From an uncultured Spirochaetaceae bacterium (GTDB lineage: Bacteria; Spirochaetota; Spirochaetia; Sphaerochaetales; Sphaerochaetaceae), in assembly GCA_944389105.1 (NCBI GenBank), contig CALXLD010000028.1, positions 1 to 44,855 on the forward strand: a stretch of 44,855 nt of DNA. The letters run 5' to 3'. Shown here piece by piece: positions 37,250 to 44,855 of this stretch. The position numbers and the translations under genes are program-made. Position 1 is the first letter of the stretch. Every line of letters starts with the position of its first letter. The notes beneath the pieces were generated by a model that saw nothing but the letters and a program-made list of their open reading frames with translations, did not search any database and had not been told where the DNA came from.

Positions 37250-38983
37250 ATGTATTCAGCGACAGATGTTATCTGGGTTCTTGTCGGCTCTATTCTGGTC
37301 TTTTTCATGCAGGCAGGATTTGCCCTTTGCGAAGCGGGACTGACGCGTGCAAAGAATACGGGAAACATCCTTATGAAGAACATGATGGATTTCTGTATTG
37401 GCGTTCCCTGCTATTGGCTTGTCGGGTTCGGCCTTATGTTTGCAGGTTCGGGTCCGCTTATCGGTGGATTCGATCCGCTGATCCGTGGAACGTATGATTT
37501 CGGTACGCTGCCAACATGGTGCTACGCCATTTTCCAGACAGTGTTCTGTGCAACTGCTGCAACAATCGTTTCCGGATCAATGGCAGAACGCACGAATTTC
37601 AAGGCGTACTGTATCTACAGTGCTGTAATCAGCCTGATAGTCTATCCTATTTCAGGACACTGGATATGGGGTGGCGGATGGCTTGCATCTCTGAATTTCC
37701 ACGACTTCGCAGGTTCGACTTGTGTCCATATGGTAGGTGGCCTCATCGCATGTCTTGGAGCAGCTCTCCTTGGCCCTCGTATCGGAAAGTATGACAAGAA
37801 TGGAAAAGCCAGGGCAATTCCAGGGCATAACCTTACTGCAATGGCACTTGGAGTATTCATTCTCTGGTTCTGCTGGTTTGGTTTCAATGGCGGTTCGACT
37901 GTTGCGATGTCTACTGATTCTGATATGGAGCTTGCCTCCCTTGTCATGTTCAATACTAACCTTGCTGCAGCTGTAGCTACTGTTGCTGCAATGATTTTCA
38001 CATGGATCCGATATGGCAAGCCAGATGTCTCAATGACATTCAATGCAGCTCTTGCTGGACTTGTTGCTATAACTGCTTCCTGTGATTGCGTAACTCCTGT
38101 CGGAGCTTTCTTCATAGGTCTTGTCGCAGGCATTATCGTAGTTCTTTCCGTTGAATTCTTCGATAACGTTGTCAAAATAGATGATCCTGTCGGTGCAGTT
38201 TCTGTTCATATGGTCAACGGAATATGGGGAACATTGGCTGTGGGTCTTTTCAGCAATGGCGGCAATGGCGTTGCCCCTGGCCTTTTCTATGGCGGTGGTT
38301 TCACACAGCTCGGCATACAGCTTCTTGGCGTGGTTTCCGTTGCTGCTTATGTCCTTATTGTCATGTTCATAATCTTCAGGATCATCGACAAAACAGTTGG
38401 CCTTAGAGTTTCCGAACAGATCGAAATAGATGGATTGGATATGCATGAACATGGCCTTGCTTCCGCTTATTCGGGTTTTGCTATCAATGATATGACGGGA
38501 CTGGATATGGAAGTGAATGAGAATACCGACCTTGGAGAAGATAATTATGACAAGGCATCGGAGGCCAAGGCAGCAGCAGCTGTGAAAGTAATCAGGAAGC
38601 AGACAATAACCGATGGCGTCTATGACACAGGAATGCACAAGGTTTCAATAATCTGCAGGCTGTCCAGATTCGATGCGCTCAAGACGGCATTGAATAATCT
38701 TGGCGTTACCGGAATTACAATGACACAGGTTATGGGCTGTGGCCTTCAGAAAGGTGCAGGTGAGAGATATCGAGGAGTCGAGCTTGATGTCAATCTGATT
38801 CCGAAGGTCAAGGTTGAAGTCGTTGTCAGCAAGATACCTGTTGATTCAGTTATCGCAGCAGCGAAAAAAGCACTTTACACAGGCCACATAGGGGACGGAA
38901 AGATATTTGTCTACAATGTAACAAAAGTCGTTAAAGTCAGAACCGGTGAGGAAGACTATGCGGCTCTTCAGGATGTAGAGTAA
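37250..38983 (+). CDS. amt: Ammonium channel fused to a P-II signalling domain
   Basis: 577 residues. Residues 1 to about 405 are an Amt/MEP channel with 11 helices: QAGFALCEAGLTRAKN near the start, the first pore His in DFAGSTCVHMVGG and the second in SVHMVNGIWG. A linker of about 55 residues leads to a complete P-II domain (462-577) with the B-loop TGHIGDGKIFV and the C-terminal RTGEEDYAAL. In P-II numbering T-loop residue 51 is Leu (ERYRGVEL) instead of the uridylylated Tyr. Control by UTase is therefore unlikely, while ATP/2-oxoglutarate sensing may persist. The fused domain probably plugs its own channel when nitrogen is ample. ATG 37250 is chosen over 37166 because GGAGGAGAGGAG precedes it. 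Cytoplasmic membrane. Confidence 0.95.
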   Translation: MYSATDVIWVLVGSILVFFMQAGFALCEAGLTRAKNTGNILMKNMMDFCIGVPCYWLVGFGLMFAGSGPLIGGFDPLIRGTYDFGTLPTWCYAIFQTVFCATAATIVSGSMAERTNFKAYCIYSAVISLIVYPISGHWIWGGGWLASLNFHDFAGSTCVHMVGGLIACLGAALLGPRIGKYDKNGKARAIPGHNLTAMALGVFILWFCWFGFNGGSTVAMSTDSDMELASLVMFNTNLAAAVATVAAMIFTWIRYGKPDVSMTFNAALAGLVAITASCDCVTPVGAFFIGLVAGIIVVLSVEFFDNVVKIDDPVGAVSVHMVNGIWGTLAVGLFSNGGNGVAPGLFYGGGFTQLGIQLLGVVSVAAYVLIVMFIIFRIIDKTVGLRVSEQIEIDGLDMHEHGLASAYSGFAINDMTGLDMEVNENTDLGEDNYDKASEAKAAAAVKVIRKQTITDGVYDTGMHKVSIICRLSRFDALKTALNNLGVTGITMTQVMGCGLQKGAGERYRGVELDVNLIPKVKVEVVVSKIPVDSVIAAAKKALYTGHIGDGKIFVYNVTKVVKVRTGEEDYAALQDVE

Positions 38984-38994
38984 CAGAAAAATGG

Positions 38995-39026
38995 CATCTT
39001 CCCTTTTTAAATGGGGAAGATGTTTT
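38995..39026 (+). terminator. Rho-independent terminator of amt
   Basis: CATCTTCCC and GGGAAGATG pair and are followed by TTTT, 12 bp after the amt stop. Confidence 0.85.
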
Positions 39027-39239
39027 ACCGTAAATGGATTTAGGCAATCACGATATGCCTGATTCCTTTTATGCATCAGCTTCCTGCCGGAATACACGAA
39101 ATCATTTGCAGTAACATCACAGGATGTGTGTGTATATATGCTGTCTGGAAAATAGGATTCCGGTTCTTTGTTTACTGTAGTTTTTCTTGGTTTCAAGGAA
39201 TAAGATGTTCAACAGATTGTATGATCTGCAGGAGGAGAC

Positions 39240-39806
39240 ATGCTTAGGGATCTTGTTGTCAGAAATAGAAGCTATCGTGGTTATGACAGGAGTCAGAGAC
39301 TATCTGAGGAAGAACTGAAAGAATTTGTTGATCTGACGCGTTATGGAGCATCCAGCGTTAACAGACAGGCTCTGAAGTTCCATATCGCATCCGGCGAAGA
39401 AGAGGTAAAGGCTATAATGCCCCTGACTGCCTGGGCTAAAGGGCTGCCAGATCTCAATCTGCCATATCCAGGAACAGAGCCGACCGCTTTTATTGTAATA
39501 TGCATCGATACATCAATCGGAAGTATCAATGAGTATCTCAGAGATGTTGGAATTGCCGCAGAGATAATCCTTCTTGCTGCGGTAGAGAAGGGTTATGGTG
39601 GCTGTATGATAGGCTCTTTCAGAAAAGGATCGCTGAAAGAACTTCTATCCTTGCCGGAAGATATTGAACCGAATCTCGTGCTTGCGCTGGGAAAGCCTGA
39701 TGAGGAAATCAAAGTAGTGGAAGCTGTTGACGGGAATACTGCTTACTATCGCAAAGGAAACATCCATTACGTTCCCAAGAGGAAACTATCGGATATTCTT
39801 GTTTGA
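39240..39806 (+). CDS. Nitroreductase-family flavoprotein
   Basis: The 188-residue protein has the FMN-binding nitroreductase fold: the N-terminal RNRSYRGYD loop, the dimer and flavin segment YGASSVNRQALKF, and AAVEKGYGGCMIGSF near residue 120. Natural substrate unknown; it probably uses NAD(P)H to reduce small electrophiles. GGAGGAG lies 4 bases before the ATG. Monocistronic, after the amt terminator. Confidence 0.88.
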   Translation: MLRDLVVRNRSYRGYDRSQRLSEEELKEFVDLTRYGASSVNRQALKFHIASGEEEVKAIMPLTAWAKGLPDLNLPYPGTEPTAFIVICIDTSIGSINEYLRDVGIAAEIILLAAVEKGYGGCMIGSFRKGSLKELLSLPEDIEPNLVLALGKPDEEIKVVEAVDGNTAYYRKGNIHYVPKRKLSDILV

Positions 39807-39966
39807 TGAAAGGAATGGCCTCTTATGGTAGGTCGATACAAGCGATATGATTAGCAATCTGCTGTATGCGGAGCGAAGCTTTCATTGTTTTTCTACGTTA
39901 CTTCTTACATTCGTAATGCACTTCGTTTCATGTTCTAGGGCAGAATCGGTAAATGGAAATGCTGAT

Positions 39967-40614
39967 TTATTCGATGCACGTCCATATAAACAGCAATAAG
40001 GCAATTACGGCTATGATCTTAGCTGTGATAAAGAATCCATGGACAATTGTCTTTCTCATTTTCTGATTCCTGTATGAATTTCGACGTGCATTCTTTTCAT
40101 CTTCTTTTCTCCGTTTCTGTCTGCGTTTCTCTTCAGCCCAGAATGCCTTGCGTTCTTTAGGAGGAAGGGTACTGGCATACCTTTCTCTTTCACGCTTTCG
40201 CCATTCGGCCATATCGCGGTGATTCTGCTTCTCTAGCTCACGAATTCGCCTTTGTTTGATTTTTGCGTCATGCTTTAGCTCACGAGCTCGTTCTTGTTCT
40301 TTTTTTTGTTGATAGATTCTCAGAAGTTCTTGTTTTCTTCTCGCTTCCTGTTCTTTCCAGAGACGGTTTTCCTCTTCTTCCTTCCGCTCTCGTTCCTCAC
40401 GTCGGCGCTGTTTTTCCTCCTTTCTGCGGAGTTGTTCCTCCTTATCCCATCTTTCCTGTCTGTAGCGCTCCTCATATTCCCTGTCGCGGTCGATGGCGTC
40501 TAAGCGGTCATTAAGGCGGCGTATTTCATCAGTAGCGGATTCTAGATTCCTGTTGCTTTCGTCGAGGCGTCGCTTGAGTTCCTCGTTCTCATACCAGTCA
40601 TGATAGTCCGACAT
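39967..40614 (-). CDS. Highly charged coiled-coil protein with C-terminal membrane anchor
   Basis: The 215-residue protein has residues 10 to about 185 composed mostly of Arg, Lys and Glu in a continuous helical, coiled-coil pattern. One hydrophobic helix at the extreme C-terminus (ITAKIIAVIALLLFIWTCI) follows. This is a tail-anchored layout with the coil in the cytoplasm. GGGGG lies 5 bases before the ATG. I recognise no family; low-complexity composition makes homology claims unsafe. Flanked by non-coding DNA on both sides. Confidence 0.6.
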   Translation of the reverse strand: MSDYHDWYENEELKRRLDESNRNLESATDEIRRLNDRLDAIDRDREYEERYRQERWDKEEQLRRKEEKQRRREERERKEEEENRLWKEQEARRKQELLRIYQQKKEQERARELKHDAKIKQRRIRELEKQNHRDMAEWRKRERERYASTLPPKERKAFWAEEKRRQKRRKEDEKNARRNSYRNQKMRKTIVHGFFITAKIIAVIALLLFIWTCIE

Positions 40615-40707
40615 ATGATCCCCCTTTTTCTCATTATACAGTAAAAATGCAGAAAAGGTGTAATAGTACAGAATGCCGTTTTCGGCAATTTTCTGTGAAG
40701 GTAAAAT

Positions 40708-40836
40708 GTGGCTTGCAAGGCTTTAACAAGAGGGGAAGAAATATGCAATAAGCCAAAACTACCTATCGACAAGGAATCGTTATTGAAACGATTGGAAGAA
40801 GAGCCGCATAACAGTGTGTTGGAGTTTCAGGACTGA
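40708..40836 (+). CDS. Possible 42-codon ORF or gene remnant
   Basis: A GTG start preceded by GAAGG opens a 42-codon frame. Its second half (NKPKLPIDKESLLKRL then EEEPHNSVLEFQD) has protein-like composition, but no family is recognised. The surrounding 463 bp (40621-41083) hold no other gene. At the stop, CTGAAAT-GCTTTGT-ATTTCAG and TGCTTTG/CAAAGCA are overlapping, mutually exclusive hairpins (about 40834-40868). Confidence 0.2.
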   Translation: MACKALTRGEEICNKPKLPIDKESLLKRLEEEPHNSVLEFQD

Positions 40837-41004
40837 AATGCTTTGTATTTCAGCTTTCCAAAGCACATGATGAACCTTGCTCATTTGCAAGTTAGAAGTT
40901 GATAAGTGGGAATGGAGAACTAAGGAAATATACTTTTATACTAGGTATTTAATACATAATAATTCTGTTTCAGAAATGATGCTTGATGCTGCCTTTTTAT
41001 GAAC

Positions 41005-41027
41005 AAAGCAGGACTCGGTCCTGCTTT
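41005..41027 (-). terminator. Hairpin downstream of the P-type ATPase gene
   Basis: AAAGCAGGA and TCCTGCTTT pair perfectly around 5 bases, 57 bp past the ATPase stop. T-tract modest (TTTGTTC), but the stem is strong. Confidence 0.65.
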
Positions 41028-41083
41028 GCCCATTAATTGATACTGTTAGATCTCAAAAGAGAATTGTGCAGCACTTCCTTTTA

Positions 41084-43729
41084 TCATTTCTTCTTCATTG
41101 ATCTCTGGATAGCTTTCTGGATTTCTACAATCGGTATGATCATTATTGCTATGATCAGGGCGATTACGAACTCTGTGAAGGAGATGTGTGCGAATCCGAA
41201 AGCATTGCTGAGGAATGGTATATAGAGAACAGCAAGGGTAAGAACAAATGCACCTGCAAGTGTCCAGTAGAGAATCTTGTTGTGCCCGCTGGTCCTGAAC
41301 AGCGATTTATCAAGAGAACGCATGTTGAATGAATGGAAGAGCTCAGCCATTGAAAGGGTGAGGAATGCCATTGTCATTCCATCCTCACTAGAGACTCCAA
41401 GATGGAAAGCTCCATTCTCGAAAATCTCTCCAATGATATAGGAAATAAGTGTGATCAATGCAAGAGCTGTGCCCTGAATGACGCAGTTCACTCCAAGGCC
41501 ATTTGAGAAAAGACCTTCTTTTGAAGAGCGTGGAGGGCGCTGCATGATATCTTTCTCTCCCTGTTCCATTCCTAGTCCGATTGCTGGGAACGCATCTGTT
41601 ATAAGATTGATCCACAGAAGGTGAGTAGGCTGGAGGAGTGTTATTCCCATCATTGAAGCAACAAATACTGAAATGACTTCCGCAAGGTTGGATGAAAGAA
41701 GGAACTGGATTGCTTTCCTGATGTTGTCATAGATCTTTCTTCCTTCCTCAACTGCGACAACGATTGTTGCGAAGTTATCATCAGCAAGAACCATATCAGC
41801 AACGTTCTTTGTAACATCAGTGCCTGTGATACCCATACCGACACCGATATCTGCATTCTTGATTGAAGGAGCATCATTTACACCGTCACCTGTCATTGCT
41901 GTGACCATACCAGCCTGCTGCCATCCTTTGACGATCCTTACCTTATGCTCAGGCTGAACACGGGCGTAGATTGAATACTTCTTGATGTTCTTTATGAATT
42001 CCTCATCAGAAAGCTTGTCCAGCTCTGCACCTGTGATGGCTTCTTCACGTGACTTTACGATTCCGAGTTCCTTTCCGATTGCTACAGCTGTATCGATATG
42101 GTCACCTGTAATCATAATCGGGCGGATACCAGCGCTGCGGCATTCTTTTATAGCATCCTTTACCTCCGGTCTTACAGGATCGATCATGCCGGTAAGTCCA
42201 AGGAAGACTAGATCATGCTCAAGAGAAGCAGGGGACTGATCTGCTGGAACTGAATCGAGCTTCTTCATAGCTCCTGCCAGAACACGGAGAGCCTTGTCAG
42301 CAAAATCCTTATTTGCTTTCAGAATCGCATTTCTGTCAGAATCTGTGAGGTCTCTGATGCTTCCGTTTGAATAGATCTTTGTACATTTCGAGAGAAGCAC
42401 ATCGGGAGCACCCTTCGTGAACTGAACATAGCCACCTTCTGGAGTTGTGTGGATTGTGCTCATCATCTTTCTCTCTGAATCAAAAGGAGCTTCTCCGACT
42501 CTCTTATAAGAACCATTCTCAAGGAAGTCCTTGTTTATATCCATTGTTACAGCCCAGTTGACAAGAGCTGCTTCTGTAGGTTCTCCCTCAGCTTTAAGCT
42601 CACTGTTGAGATGTGCATCCGAACAGAGTGCCATAGCTTCTGCAAGAAGTTTCTTATCTTCTCCGAAGGAATCAACAACAGTCATTCTGTTCTGTGTTAG
42701 AGTTCCTGTTTTATCAGAGCATATTACTTCTGTGCAGCCAAGGGTCTCTACAGCTGTAAGCTTCCTGATGATGGCCTTCTTGCGGCTCATTTTCGTAACA
42801 CCGATTGAGAGAACAATCGTTACGACAGCTGCAAGACCTTCCGGGATTGCCGCAACAGCAAGGGATACTGCGATCATGAATGTGTCGAGAACACCTGCCA
42901 GATGGATATCTCCCTGAATCGACATCCTTATCAGGTTGACAGCGAACATGAATACACAGATTCCAAGAACAAGCCATGTAAGGACTTTTGAAAGCTGGTT
43001 CAGCTTTCTCTGGAGCGGTGTCTCGTTATCTGCAGCATCAGAGAGGGCTGTAGCAATCTTTCCCATCTCGGTTTTCATTCCTGTGGAGACAACAACTGCT
43101 TCGCCTCTGCCGTATACGATGGTTGAACCCATGTATACCATATTCTTCCTGTCTCCAAGAGGAACTTCTGTTCCGCTGAGAGTATCGGAGATCTTATCAA
43201 CAGGAACTGATTCTCCTGTGAGTGCTGCTTCCTCGGCCTTCATAGAAGCAGAAAGGAGAACTCTTGCATCTGCTGGGACGCTGTCTCCTGCTTCCAGTTC
43301 TATGATGTCTCCTGGTACAAGCTCTTCGCTTTCGACTGTTACAATCTGTCCTCCACGTTTTACTTTGGATTTTGCTTTGGACATTGACTGTAGCGCTTCG
43401 ATTGCTTTCTCTGCCTTCGATTCCTGTACGACTCCAAGGATAGCATTGATCAGAACAACGATGAGGATGATTATTGCATCCGACCATTCTGTCTCACCGG
43501 AAGCTGCTGATGTTATGACAGAAAGCACAGCAGCTATCATGAGGATGATGAGCATCGGGTCGAGCAGTTTCTCAAGGAATTGCTTTATTATGCTATCTTT
43601 TTTCTTCTCTTCGAGTTTATTCGGTCCATACTCGGAGAGTCTTTTCTTTGCTTCCTCGGCTCCAAGTCCTTCACGGGATGAGCCGAGAGACGATATTACA
43701 TCATCTTGTGATTGCAGGTATTCTTTCAT
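41084..43729 (-). CDS. Calcium-type P-type ATPase (P2A)
   Basis: The 881-residue pump has an N-terminal cation ATPase domain, TGES (171-174) in the actuator and PEGL (296-299) in helix M4. The phosphorylated Asp339 lies in CSDKTGTLTQ, and the hinge reads TGDGVNDAPS. Helix M5 has SSNLAEV and helix M6 NLITDAFPA, which supply the Asn/Glu and Asn/Asp ligands of the SERCA site II, so Ca2+ export is the best guess. Start 43729 is chosen over 43771 because AGGAG lies 7 bases before it and homology begins there. A TetR gene lies directly upstream on the same strand and may regulate it; that is inference. Confidence 0.92.
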   Translation of the reverse strand: MKEYLQSQDDVISSLGSSREGLGAEEAKKRLSEYGPNKLEEKKKDSIIKQFLEKLLDPMLIILMIAAVLSVITSAASGETEWSDAIIILIVVLINAILGVVQESKAEKAIEALQSMSKAKSKVKRGGQIVTVESEELVPGDIIELEAGDSVPADARVLLSASMKAEEAALTGESVPVDKISDTLSGTEVPLGDRKNMVYMGSTIVYGRGEAVVVSTGMKTEMGKIATALSDAADNETPLQRKLNQLSKVLTWLVLGICVFMFAVNLIRMSIQGDIHLAGVLDTFMIAVSLAVAAIPEGLAAVVTIVLSIGVTKMSRKKAIIRKLTAVETLGCTEVICSDKTGTLTQNRMTVVDSFGEDKKLLAEAMALCSDAHLNSELKAEGEPTEAALVNWAVTMDINKDFLENGSYKRVGEAPFDSERKMMSTIHTTPEGGYVQFTKGAPDVLLSKCTKIYSNGSIRDLTDSDRNAILKANKDFADKALRVLAGAMKKLDSVPADQSPASLEHDLVFLGLTGMIDPVRPEVKDAIKECRSAGIRPIMITGDHIDTAVAIGKELGIVKSREEAITGAELDKLSDEEFIKNIKKYSIYARVQPEHKVRIVKGWQQAGMVTAMTGDGVNDAPSIKNADIGVGMGITGTDVTKNVADMVLADDNFATIVVAVEEGRKIYDNIRKAIQFLLSSNLAEVISVFVASMMGITLLQPTHLLWINLITDAFPAIGLGMEQGEKDIMQRPPRSSKEGLFSNGLGVNCVIQGTALALITLISYIIGEIFENGAFHLGVSSEDGMTMAFLTLSMAELFHSFNMRSLDKSLFRTSGHNKILYWTLAGAFVLTLAVLYIPFLSNAFGFAHISFTEFVIALIIAIMIIPIVEIQKAIQRSMKKK

Positions 43730-43879
43730 TCCAAAACTCCTGAAAAGATTACTAGTGAAGGATAGCATCATACATTGCTTTGGTTAAGTGGATGGCATGT
43801 GAATTGCATGCTTGATTCTGTTTCGGTGATGACTATTTCATTCCCTTGGGCATGGTAGTATCCAGAGTGGGTGACCAGG

Positions 43880-44419
43880 TCATTTCTTATTGAGATTCTC
43901 TCTTCCGCTGTACTCTGTTCTGATGATTTCCATCATATCCTCAGGGCTTTCCCTGCACCCGTTCTCAAGCCACATCTTTATTATCCTTGTGAGCCCTGCA
44001 CGGAAGAATTCCATATGGTATTCAATGAACTTGTTCCCGAAATGTTCCTTTGCTAGTTCACTGTCATAAGCGATGATCTGGTATTGATTGTCATATCCGA
44101 GCTTGAAATAGGTACGGTAGAAAATCTGATTATCCTTAATATGCTTAAAAAGCTTGAGATAATCATTGCTGTTCATCTTGTTCTCTATTTCATCTCTGTA
44201 AATATCCTTTATGTTATCTTCAAGCTTGTTTCTGATTGAATCAGCTATGTCATAGAGTCCATCATAACAGGCATAGAATGTCGTACGGTTTACTCCTGCT
44301 TTTTTGCATAGCTGCGATATGCATATCTGATTAAGTTCATTTGTCTGCAGCAGTTCTACAAATGCCTTCTCAATTGTTTCAATGGTGTCTCTTCGTCTTC
44401 TGTTGTTTACTGTATGCAT
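43880..44419 (-). CDS. TetR/AcrR-family transcriptional regulator
   Basis: The 179-residue protein has an N-terminal helix-turn-helix (about 10-55) with ISQLCKKAGVNRTTFYACYD, close to the TetR consensus, and an all-helical ligand domain ending in the type seen in TetR_C_7-like regulators. Ligand unknown. The ribosome binding site is weak. A 7-bp-arm palindrome 11 bp upstream is a likely autoregulatory operator. The P-type ATPase gene follows 150 bp downstream on the same strand. Confidence 0.88.
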   Translation of the reverse strand: MHTVNNRRRRDTIETIEKAFVELLQTNELNQICISQLCKKAGVNRTTFYACYDGLYDIADSIRNKLEDNIKDIYRDEIENKMNSNDYLKLFKHIKDNQIFYRTYFKLGYDNQYQIIAYDSELAKEHFGNKFIEYHMEFFRAGLTRIIKMWLENGCRESPEDMMEIIRTEYSGRENLNKK

Positions 44420-44429
44420 TTTCTTTATC

Positions 44430-44448
44430 TCAACACTTGAGGTGTTGA
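44430..44448. promoter_or_regulatory. Palindromic operator candidate for the TetR regulator
   Basis: TCAACAC-TTGAG-GTGTTGA is a perfect 7-bp dyad with a 5-base centre, 11 bp before the tetR start codon, the usual place for a TetR-family operator. Confidence 0.55.
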
Positions 44449-44484
44449 TTGTCGTTGCTGTTTTTTTTCCGATGAAGATTATAG

Positions 44485-44855
44485 TCAGGACAGGTCAACG
44501 ACCTTCAGGACAAGCTGAAGGCTTGGACGTGAGCGTTTTCCAATAGGCTCCGTTGCCGGTTTACCTGTGGCACTCCATCCATACGGCTGATTGACTGCAG
44601 CCTGCCCGGATTGCTCGACCCGGGTAATGTAGCTGTCGCGGATGTTGATGGCGGCATTCACATCTGCATACATCGCGCTGCCACAATGCCTGCATACGTA
44701 TCTGTTCCCCTTCCTCGAAGCCCTGTCTATCGTCTTGCACACAGAGCACTTCTGGCTCGTATAGCGTGCATCCACAAACTCCACCCTTATGCCGTTCATC
44801 TGGCACTTGTAGATGAGCTTGAACTCAAGGTCAGAGTATGACCAGTTTGAAAGCC
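44485..44855 (-). CDS. tnpB: IS605-type TnpB, C-terminal part (cut by window edge)
   Basis: The frame is open from the window edge to a stop at 44485, about 122 codons. It shows the end of the RuvC core (NWSYSDLEFKLIYKCQ), the segment VEFVDARYTSQKC, a zinc finger with CSVC and CRHC, and the RuvC-III Asp in YADVNAAINI. These parts are intact, so if the unseen N-terminus is whole this could be an active RNA-guided nuclease. Its 3' end carries a hairpin expected for the element right end and omega-RNA. Confidence 0.85.
   Translation of the reverse strand, partial: LSNWSYSDLEFKLIYKCQMNGIRVEFVDARYTSQKCSVCKTIDRASRKGNRYVCRHCGSAMYADVNAAINIRDSYITRVEQSGQAAVNQPYGWSATGKPATEPIGKRSRPSLQLVLKVVDLS
44502..44521 (-). 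repeat. Hairpin at the tnpB 3' end (right end / omega-RNA region)
   Basis: CCTTCAG-GACAAG-CTGAAGG is a perfect 7-bp stem within the last codons of tnpB. In IS200/IS605 elements, a hairpin here belongs both to the transposition right end and to the guide-RNA scaffold. The exact element boundary is not visible. Confidence 0.5.

Noticed and set aside
42936..43787. 283-codon frame antisense to the P-type ATPase
   Set aside because: Shadow of the ATPase; Ser-rich translation typical of antisense reading.
43872..43882. TGACCAGGTCA palindrome at the end of tetR
   Set aside because: Perfect 5-bp dyad but it overlaps the tetR stop codon and has no promoter nearby; probably chance.

Overview
The window looks like chromosomal DNA of a moderate-GC spirochaete, plausibly a gut-associated member of the Sphaerochaeta/Treponema side. 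The main argument is the bacterial V-type ATPase operon in the order E - DUF2764 - A - B - D - I - K, which is typical of spirochaetes. Supporting signs are an ammonium channel with a fused P-II domain, several exported proteins and lipoproteins of no recognisable family, and dense gene packing. Affiliation is inferred from gene content only.

Layout. 1-1000: the 3' tip of an IS3-family element inserted in, and truncating, an IS605-type tnpB. 1218-1367: tRNA-Glu and tRNA-Lys. 1654-6356: a cstA-like transporter gene with an in-frame amber codon, a MATE exporter and a GH51 arabinofuranosidase. 6440-10373: a lipoprotein, guaB, an EamA transporter and tRNA-Val. 10618-12821: a two-gene O-acetylhomoserine route to homocysteine (metA/metY). 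13212-17159: a CmpB-like membrane protein, YggS, a small exported protein, an RluD-type pseudouridine synthase, an MBL-fold protein and a pentapeptide-repeat protein. 17400-21459: rsgA, mutS2 and a second EamA transporter. 21436-23311: an accessory segment bounded by a 75-bp direct repeat. It holds an exported two-repeat protein and a compact locus resembling a type I toxin-antitoxin module. 23370-31658: uridine phosphorylase, a GIY-YIG-like protein and the V-ATPase operon with its terminator. 31677-39806: a patatin-like protein, a ZIP transporter, a 1006-residue ATPase-methyltransferase-methyltransferase fusion, a histidine phosphatase, Amt-PII and a nitroreductase. 39967-44448: a coiled-coil tail-anchored protein, a calcium-type P-ATPase and a TetR regulator with a palindrome in front. 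44485-44855: the C-terminal part of another tnpB.

Functional links. The V-ATPase rotor subunit carries the residues that bind sodium in Enterococcus hirae NtpK, so an ion cycle based on Na+ is likely. MetA carries Glu111, which marks acetyl-CoA users, and this fits the adjacent metY. Two items deserve most attention. One is the fusion of a RloA/AAA15-like ATPase, whose Walker B Glu and switch His are both replaced, to a complete FokI-type double adenine methyltransferase with no endonuclease beside it. The other is the type-I-TA-like locus at 22770-23056, with complementary transcript ends, a consensus Shine-Dalgarno sequence, a possible SD-masking element and an opposing promoter.
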